Shown piece by piece: positions 56,213 to 64,000 of a DNA stretch of 64,000 bases. The notes below the pieces were generated by a model, which saw only the letters and a list, made by a program, of their open reading frames with translations, had not been told where the DNA came from and searched no databases. The DNA is taken from NCBI GenBank assembly GCA_963580455.1, contig OY756962.1, positions 17,564,001 through 17,628,000 of the forward strand. Reading direction: 5' to 3'. The position numbers and the translations under genes are program-made. Every line of letters starts with the position of its first letter. Position 1 is the first letter of the stretch. The DNA comes from Euonymus europaeus (taxonomy: Eukaryota; Streptophyta; Magnoliopsida; Celastrales; Celastraceae).

Positions 56213-59200
56213 TATTGGTTCTAGAGATTGTTTGATTGTCAAAAGACAAATTTTCGTTCCAAATTTTGTAAAATCTTTAAAAGATCCTCTATGCAGAGGG
56301 TTAAGAGTGATTCCGAACCATCAAAGTTGATCGGTATACACTTTTTATTGTTATTTAATGTCTAATTATACGATAATGGGATTCTTAGATTCTTTGGTTA
56401 CCAAAAGACCAATTTTCGTTTCCAAATGGACAAAATCATTAAAAGATCATCCATGGAAAAAAATTGAGCAATTCCCAATCTTCAAAATTGATCGGTGTAC
56501 ATTTTTTTGTTGTTATTTTATGTCTAATTTTACGAGAATAGTTTTCTTAGATTATTTTGTTGTCAAAAGACACTTCATTCAAAATTAGACAAAACCCTCC
56601 ATGGAGAGAGTTGAACAATTTCCAGCGGTCAAAGTTTATCAGCGCACACTTTTTATTATTATTTTAATTCTAGGATTCTTTCATTTCAAAAAGATAAAGT
56701 TTCATTCCAAATTAGACAAAACCTTTAAAACATACTCCAATGGAGAGAGTTACTCAATTCTGACCCCTCAAAGTTGACCGTGCATACTTTTATTGTTATT
56801 TTATGTCTAGTTTTACAAATATTGGCTCCATAGATTGTTTAGTTCCCAAAAGATGAAATTTCATTGCAAATTAGACAAAACCTTTAAAATATCCTCCATG
56901 GAGAGAGTTCAAGCATTTTCAAACCAATAAAGTTGTTGTTATACACCTTTCGTTGTGATTTTATGTCCAATTTGACAAGAATAATTTATGTAGATTGTTT
57001 CGTTACCAAAAGAAGAACTTTCATTCCAAAATGGACACCCATGGTAAGAGTTAAGAAATTCTGAATCCCTCAAAGTTGATCGGTGCACACTTTTTATTGT
57101 TATTTTATGTCTAATTTTACGAGAATAGGTCCCTTAGATTGTTTTGTTGACAAAAGACAAACTTTCATTATAAATTAGACGAAACCTTTAAAAGAATCTC
57201 CATGGAGAGAGTTGAGGAATTTTGAACTGTTAAAGTTGATCGGTGCACACTTTTTTTTATATATATATATATTTTATGCCTAATTTTATGAGAATAAGCT
57301 CCTGGTATTATTTCGTTGACAAAAGAAAAACTCTTATTCCAAATCAGAGAAAACCTTTAAAAGATCCTTTTATTTAGAGAGTTGAACAATTCTGAACCCT
57401 CAAAGTTGATCGGTGCACACATTTTATTATCATTTTAATTTTAATTTGATGAGAATAAGCTCGTTAGACTGTTTCATTGTTGAAAGAGAACCTTTTATTT
57501 CAAATTATGCAAAACCTTTAAAAGATCCTCTAGTGGATAGAGTTGAGCAATTTCGAACAATAAAAGTTGGTCGATGTACACTTTATTGTTATTTTGTGTC
57601 TAATTTTATGAGTATTGGTTTCATCTATTGTTTCGTTGTCAAAAGATAAATTTTGATTTTAAATTTGACAAAAGCTTTAAAAAGATCCTCTATGGAGAGA
57701 GTTGAGAAATTCAAAACCATTAATGTTGATTGGTGTAAACTTTTTATTGTTATTTTATGTCTAATTTTATGAGAATATGCTCGTAGATTGTTTCGTCGTC
57801 AATAGACAAATTTTCATTACAAATTAGACAAAACCTTTATAAGATCATCCATGGAGAGAGTTGAGCAATTCCAAACCATCGAGGTTGCCGCTATACACTT
57901 TTTATTGTTATTTTGTTTCAAATTTGACGAGAATAGGTTTTGTAGATTGTTTTGTTATCAAAAGACCAACTTTCGTTCCAAAATGGACACCCATGGGGAG
58001 AGTTGAGCAATTACGAATCTTCAAAGTTCATTGGTCCATACTTTTTATTGTTATTTTATGTCTAATTCTACAAGAATAAGCTTCTTAGATTTTTTTGTTG
58101 CCAAAAGACAAACTTTCATTCCATATTAGACAAAACCTTCAAAAGAACCCCCATGGACAAAGTTGAGCAATTTTGAACCCCCAAAGTTGATCGGTGCATA
58201 CTTTTTATTGTTGTTTTATGTATAATTTTGTGGTAATAGGCTCCTTAGATTGTTTCATTAGCAAAAGACAAACTTTCATTCCAAATTAGACAAAACCCTT
58301 AAAAGAACCTCCATCGAGAGTTTTGAGCAATTCTGAACCGTCAAAGTTGATCGGTGTACACTTTTTATTGTTATTTTATGTATAATTTTACTTGAATAGG
58401 CTCCTTTGATTGTTTCGTTGCCAAAAGTCAAACTTTTATTCCAAATTAGATAAAACCTTTAAATGAACCTCCATGGAGATAGGTGATCAATTTTGAACCG
58501 TCAAAATTGATGGGTGCACACTTTTTACTATCATTTCAGTTCTAATTTGACAAGCTCCTTAGATTGTTCGTTGTCGAAAGACAAACTTTAACTCAAAATT
58601 AGACAAAACCTTCAAAGAATCCTCTATGTAGACAATTGAGAAATTCCAAACCCTCAAAGTTGATCGGTGAACACTTTTTATTGTTATTTTATGTCTAATT
58701 TTACGAGTATTGGCTCTATAGTTTTTTTTCTTGCCAAAAGACAAACTTTCATTCCAAATTAGACGAAACCTTTAAAAATCATCTATGGCAAGAGTTGAGC
58801 AATTCCGAACCGTTAAACTTGATCTCTAAACACTTTTAAACGTTACTTTATTTCTAATTTTATGAGTATCAGTTCCAGAGATTGTTTCATTGCCAAAGAC
58901 TAATTTCGTTCTAAATTTGACAAAACCTTTAAAAGATACTCCATGGAGAGAGTCGAGAGCAATTTTGAACCATCAAAGTTGATCGAGGTTTAGTGTTTTT
59001 ATTGTTATTTTACATTTAATTTAATGAGAGTAGGCTCCACAGAATATTTCATTGCCGAATGACGAACAATCATTCCAAATTAGAGAAAACCTTCAGAAGA
59101 TCCTCCATGGACAGAGTTGAGGAATTTTGAACCCTAAAAGTTGATATGTGCACACTTTTTAATGTTAGTTTATGTCTAACTTTACCATAATGGGCTCCAT

Positions 59201-60064
59201 ATATTGTTTCGTTGCCAAAAGACAAACTTTCGTTCCCTAATGGACAAAATCATTAAAAGATCATCCATGAGAAAAGTTGAGCAATTCCGAATCATCAAAG
59301 TTGATCGCTGTACACTTTTTATTGTTATTTTATGTCTAATTTTATGAGAATAAGATCGTTAAACTATTTCGTTGCCAAAATACAAACTATCATTCCCAAT
59401 TAGACAAAATCTTTAAAAGATCTTATGCGGAGAGTGTTAGCAATTGCGAACTGTTAAGCTCGATCGATGCGCACTTTTAAACGTTATTTTATGTCCAATT
59501 TTATGAGTATTGGTTTCAAAATACTAATTTTCGTTCCAAATTTCTCAAAACCTTTATAAGATCCTCCGTGGAGAGAGTTGATAGCGATTCTTGACCAAAA
59601 AAGTTGATCGGTGTACAGTTTTTATTGTTATTTTATGTCTAATTTTTCGATAATTGGCTCCTTAGATTGTTTCGTTGCCAAATGACCAACTTTCATTTTG
59701 AAATGGGCAAAATTGTTAAAAGATACTCCAATGGAGATAGTTGATAAATTTCAAACCCTCAAAGTTGATTGGTGGACACTTTTATTGTTATTTTTGTCTA
59801 AATTTACAAATTTCGGCTCCATAGATTGTTTCGTTGAAAAAGATGAACTTTCATTCCAAATTAGACAAAACCTTTAAAAGATCCTCCATGGAGAGAGTTT
59901 AGGCATTTCCAAACCATCAAAGTTGTCGATATAAACTTTTTATTGTTATTTTATGTCCAAATTGATGAGAATAGGTTCCGTAGATTGTTTCGTTATCAAA
60001 AGACGAACTTTCGTTCCAAAATGGACACTCATGGTGAGAGTTAAACAATTCTGAACCCTCAAAG
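56213..60064. repeat. Satellite array of about 162-bp monomers
   Basis: About 23-24 direct monomers. Conserved phrases in order: AGATTGTTTCGTTGCCAAAAG, ACAAACTTTCATTCCAAATT, AGACAAAACCTTTAAAAGATC, TCCATGGAGAGAGTTGAGCA, GAACC.TCAAAGTTGATCGG, TGCACACTTTTTATTGTTATT, TTATGTCTAATTTTACGAGA. First three starts are 56225, 56388 and 56549. Some monomers have internal deletions (for example near 57010, 57980 and 60020, where GGACACCCATGG replaces the central part). ORFs inside simply follow the repeat and are not genes. The right edge cuts into a gypsy remnant. Confidence 0.94.
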
Positions 60065-61591
60065 TGTAGTCCAATCCAACACGTGTGACGAATTCGGCTC
60101 GTATTTCCGAAGGATAGAGACATGGAACATATTATGAACTAATGTTAATTTAGGTGGTAGAGGCAAATGATATACTACCGGTTCCACCATTTCCAGAATT
60201 TAAAATGGCCCCACAAATCTTGGTGCCAACTTCCCCTGTTTGCTATACCGATGGACACCGTGTCTTGGACTGACTTTCAAAAACACCTTGTCACCCACCG
60301 CAAACTCCAACGGTCTCCTTCCATTATCAACATATGACTTCTGACGACTCTGAGCGGTAATGAGTCACCTCTTGATCTCCTCGACTCATTCTTGAGCTTC
60401 TTTGAGCAACTCTGGTCCCAAAACCACTTTCTCTCCGACCTCTGCCCAATACAATCTTGATCGGCAAGGTCTTCCATAAAGTGCCTCAAAAGGAGCCATA
60501 CCAATACTTCTTTGGAATGAGTTGTTGTACACAAACTCTGCCAATTACTCTGAGGATGTTACGCCGTACTAAAATCTAACTTCGTCCATAATGCCTCTTG
60601 CAAACTGCTCCAGAATCTACCAGTGAACCATGGATCCCGGTCTGACATAATAGATAATGGAACTCCATGAAACTTCAGAATCTCCCTCACGTAATTGTTG
60701 CTTAAAGATTCCAATGAATCCGTCTTGGTCATTGGTAGAAAGTGTGCCGACTTGGTCAATCGATCCACTATCACCCACACAATGTCATATATTTTCTATG
60801 TCATTGGGAGCCCCATCACAAAGTCCATAGTGATCATCTCCCATTTCCATTGCGCTATCGGTAATGGTTGTAACAACCCCGTCGGCTTTTGATGTTCTGC
60901 CTTCACTTGTTGGCACGTCAGACACCTCGCCACATACCTAGCCATGTCGGCCTTCATCCCCTTCCACCAAAAGTTTCTCTTCAAGTCTACGTTTATTTTT
61001 TTACCCACTGGATGCATGGCAAACCATGAATGGTGTGCCTCCTTCAGGATTTCTTGTTGTAGTTCCTCATCATCGGGAACTATTAACCTTCCCACATACC
61101 TCACTCCACCATCAATCCCATGACCCATCCTATACCCTCATCAATCATGTCAAATGTCGGGTTGCTATTCTGCGCATCCATAACTTTTTGTACCATTTGT
61201 TCTCTCTAACTCATACAACCTAAGTATGCATTTTCCTCATCACCCCTCAATTCTAACGCGAACTGGTTGATTGTCTCAAAAATCTCTCTTTCATGCATAA
61301 ACAAACCATCCACATTGTGCTTCCGACTCAACGCATCAACCACCACATTTGCTTTACCCGGATGGTATTGCAAATTGAAGTCAAAGTCCTCCAAGTACTC
61401 CATCTACCGCTTTTGTCGCAAGTTCAACTATTTCTGAGTGAATAGATTTTTGAGGTTTTTATGATCTGCGAAGGCTTCAAACCTCTCTCCGTAGCGATAA
61501 TATCGCCATTGCTTCAAAGCAAATATAACTGCTGCAAGTTCCAAGTCATGAACTAGATAGTTCCTCTCATGTGTCCTTAGCAACCTTGAGC
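60065..61591 (-). pseudogene. Ty3/gypsy RT-RNase H-integrase remnant
   Basis: Read leftwards: [34 protein letters not shown] and YHPGKANVVVDALSRK (end of RT and RNase H). The integrase zinc site follows (HHSWFAMHP ... CLTCQQVKAEHQKP). The core has Asp in MITMDFVMGLP and Asp in SIMSDRDPWFTGRF. The C-terminal part is DNGRRPLEFAVGDKVFLKV, LAPRFVGPFEILEMVEPV, HNMFHVSILRKY, ending HVLDWTTL where the satellite begins. Stops and shifts are frequent. Sequence style is that of Tekay/Del-like chromoviruses, but no chromodomain remains. The 5' side is interrupted by the LTR at 61592. Confidence 0.88.
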
Positions 61592-63517
61592 TGTGAAACC
61601 CCGAACCAAAAGGATTAAGTTTAGTTAAATTTTGGGTAATGAATTATTGGAAGTTAATTCGGAGAAGTTACGGACCACCTACGCTGTATAGGATCATTAA
61701 AAATTATTTTGAACAAGGTTCACTAAATGGGTCATAAATTTTAGCACAGTTGTCCATTTCGGCCCATAATATATCAAATCAAAGCTAAGATCAAGAAAAA
61801 GTTCAAAAATAATAAGGCCACATGCCTAGGCAGGCACCTAGGCGAGGTGCACCTAGGCGTATGCAAAAGTTCCCCTAGGAGCGCCCAATCTAGTGGAAAT
61901 CACGAAAATTGAAGACCATTTATGCCTAGGCGCACACAGAGCTAAGAAATGGTGTTAAGCGAGCCAATTTTACCATTTTGTTGGAGAAGCTTGACTTTAG
62001 AGAGAGAGAAAGTGTGGTTCTGAGAAATTATTGAAGATTTGGAGCTTGAATTTAAGATTCAAACAAGATTTGGAGGAGACTTCCAAGATTCAAGTAAGTT
62101 TTTCTCGTTTTGGTAAATCTAGGGTTTTTCTAGATTTTGTTTGATTTTTAAATAGATGAAATGTAGGTCTTAGATATGTTGATTCTAAGATTATTTATGG
62201 TTGTTTTACCAGTTGAATCGTTGGTTTAGGTCAAGTTTTGAGTTAGGTGGAGTTTGGAGGATTTTGTGGAAAATCCTAGAGAGAGAAGGTAAGTTCTTTT
62301 GATTAGTGTTTTGATTTGATGTTATTATTGTTAATTAGTTATCTTAATACGATATTGTGGTTCGGAATGCTTGAATCGATAGGCGGGTGAAAGAGGGCCA
62401 AAAAACCCCTAACTTTGGGAATTTGCTATTATAAGTGGTGCTTCATTGAGGTAGGCGATTTCTTGACCAATTTTCTTTCATATCATTCTTTTACTCTCTA
62501 AACTGCGGTTTATTTCTTCATTGGTCACCGGGTTTATTTTCTTGGCTTATTTTTTTTAAGGAAGAACGAACTTAGGATTTATTCTTGTTTTCTCTTGAAA
62601 TGTAGATTTCATTAACCCTTGTTTGTGTTTAATCACTTATTGAGCATGGTTGATCGTTCATGCATCATTAGTAGCTTTAAATATATAAGTTGAGTATATA
62701 TATATATATTAATTGATGGCATAAAACATGAATGCACTCGAGATTGCATGGGATGCTCGAGTATGGATTCGGGTATACCCTAGGAACTACTTGAACGTCA
62801 CATGGGACATGAGCATTTGGGATATCATATTGTTGCATTGCCTTCTTATTGGATTCGGCCTATAATGATTCTTAACTGTTTTTACCCTATTGAGCTTTTA
62901 GCTCACCCTTTTATTTTCTTCTTCCCTACATGTGAGATTGGTACTAGTGCCGGTGTTGCGGATTAGTAGAGACGAAGCTGTGCTATGGATGGCACTCGGA
63001 GGAGGGTTAGGATTTGGGAATAATGAGTGCATTAGACTTTATATATTTTCATGTTTATTGTATGTGATAACATATGACTTATTAACTATTGGCACCACTG
63101 GATGTGTTTTGTGTACGGTTAGAAGGTAAACTATATGACTGTACCTTCTAAACTTCGGGTGGATTGCGAGTCCTCATTGATAATGATTGACATTACTTTT
63201 GTTGTATGAATTGTGAGATTTGCATGTGAATCAGTTTGTGCATGCTGCTAGATGGTTGGAGGCCTTTCTTGGTTGGAATTTACATGCTGATAGATGGCCT
63301 GAGGCTCTGCTAGGTTATGATGTGATTTGTTGTTGTTATTGTTGTGTATTTGTTACAAGTGGGCATTTCCCGATATACGGAGAGATGCTGGCGGATTTCA
63401 AATTGTGGGTTTTCCTAGTGGAATGCACTAGGGTTAATGACCAACGATGTGGATCACATTGATGACCCAGGAAGGTGCGGGTTGCACCATGTGACGTTCC
63501 TGAAACGGGGTGTTATA
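61592..63517 (+). repeat. 5' LTR of a Ty3/gypsy element leaving the window
   Basis: 1,926 bp from TGTGAAACCCCGAACC to ACGGGGTGTTATA. A PBS follows three bases later, so it is a 5' LTR on +. It is inserted in the RT region of the minus-strand remnant. Related to the solo LTR 49778-51744. At 61822-61935 it carries a cluster of CCTAGG-cored repeats (GCACCTAGGCG, GCCTAGGCA). Confidence 0.85.
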
Positions 63518-63520
63518 ATT

Positions 63521-63532
63521 TGATATCAGAGC
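63521..63532 (+). other. Primer-binding site of the last gypsy element
   Basis: TGATATCAGAGC, one mismatch from TGGTATCAGAGC, complementary to initiator tRNA-Met. Confidence 0.85.
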
Positions 63533-63600
63533 GAGTTTAGATTAAAGATCTGTGTATGGGTCTAGGATGTTATAGCGGTGTGTTAGTGAGTTTCCAAGAC

Positions 63601-64000
63601 ATGCCACGAGCTCTACAGATCCAGTATGTTTTATTTCTCTTGTAAATTCTCGTTTAAGTTGTGGGGGTAGAGGTACCATTGCATGCAGAGGCCGAAGTAG
63701 AGGCCATAGTGTAAGTGTGACTCGTGCTCCTAGGCACACACCGAGTACTCAAGAGTCCGTACCAAATACTGAGACTAGAGAGAATACCCCAGAGGTTCCA
63801 CTGCGGCAAGTGGTAGGGGTTGGGGGAGTGGCAGTGACTAATAGGAACTAATAGGGATTGTGATGAACCTAGTGCAGGTGGTTCAGTCATAGCTGGCTAG
63901 CAGAAATTAGAGCTCCAGAAGTGAGTACGGAGGTGGTTACACCTGCACCTAATCCTACACCGACATTGGGGATGGGAGCTGAGGTAGAAGCATTAAGGAG
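63601..64000 (+). pseudogene. Degraded 5' end of gag, cut by the window edge
   Basis: Downstream of the PBS a frame reads GRGTIACRGRSRGHSVSVTR and TPSTQESVPNTETRENTPEV, an Arg/Gly then Pro/Thr-rich start like that of plant gypsy gag, and stops at VAVTNRN near 63850. No single ATG opens it cleanly (an ATG at 63601 soon meets a stop). The core gag would lie beyond the window. Confidence 0.45.

Noticed and set aside
57413..58079. ORFs repeating the peptide FYCYFVSN
   Set aside because: They follow the 162-bp satellite monomer in a frame that happens to be open; not conserved between monomers.
1..64000. tRNA and rRNA genes
   Set aside because: No cloverleaf-like block or rRNA core phrase was noticed on either strand by eye; a tRNA or rRNA search program would be needed to exclude them fully.

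Overview
The window reads as heterochromatic, transposon-packed nuclear DNA of a eudicot flowering plant. It is AT-rich, the recognisable gene remains have plant introns, and almost everything else is a plant transposable element or satellite: Ty1/copia, Ty3/gypsy (chromovirus and Tat-like), CACTA, Mutator-like (MULE) and hAT. No complete ordinary host gene, tRNA, rRNA or CRISPR was found. The species cannot be named from the sequence.

Layout. 1-990: remnant of a MULE protein with a PB1-like domain. 989-3346: large gypsy-type solo LTR. 3349-8618: almost intact, very young copia element (two 377-bp LTRs, one difference seen, TSD ACTGT). 8819-11601: CACTA element carrying a Transposase_24-type gene (TSD GTG). 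12329-28502: exons of a peroxisomal ABC transporter of the ABCD1/PXA1/COMATOSE type, cut in two by about 15 kb of nested elements. These are a truncated chromovirus (13428-16128) and a MULE (about 16129-28127) with a Ulp1-protease gene on + and a MuDR transposase gene on -. A solo LTR (16352-18365, TSD CAATA) sits in the Ulp1 gene, and a gag-bearing, pol-deleted copia element (21238-26545, TSD CCTAT) sits in the transposase gene. 30325-32688: decayed fragment of the DNA polymerase delta catalytic subunit gene. 32801-36052: hAT element with a broken transposase gene. 36940-44772: satellite of about 178-bp monomers in two classes, switching orientation at about 42465. 44773-45926: copia-type LTR end. 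45949-56212: Tat-like gypsy complex with one central LTR, deleted gag-pol, an antisense ORF and extra coiled-coil ORFs; a solo LTR (49778-51744, TSD TGTGG) is inserted in it. 56213-60064: second satellite, about 162-bp monomers. 60065-61591: minus-strand gypsy RT/integrase remnant. 61592-64000: 5' LTR, primer-binding site and degraded gag start of another gypsy element that leaves the window.

How the parts relate. Target-site duplications and reading frames give an order of events. The MULE inserted into the ABC-transporter sequence. The solo LTR and the copia element later inserted into its two genes; removing each restores an open frame across the site. The copia at 3349-8618 is the youngest datable insertion. 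The least conventional structure is the Tat-like complex, where a gag-like ORF antisense to pol and a sense coiled-coil ORF diverge from a shared intergenic region present twice. The MULE, pairing Ulp1 with transposase and with blocks of a TGCTCRACCA repeat at both ends of the transposase gene, comes second. Neither is claimed as new without database searches.
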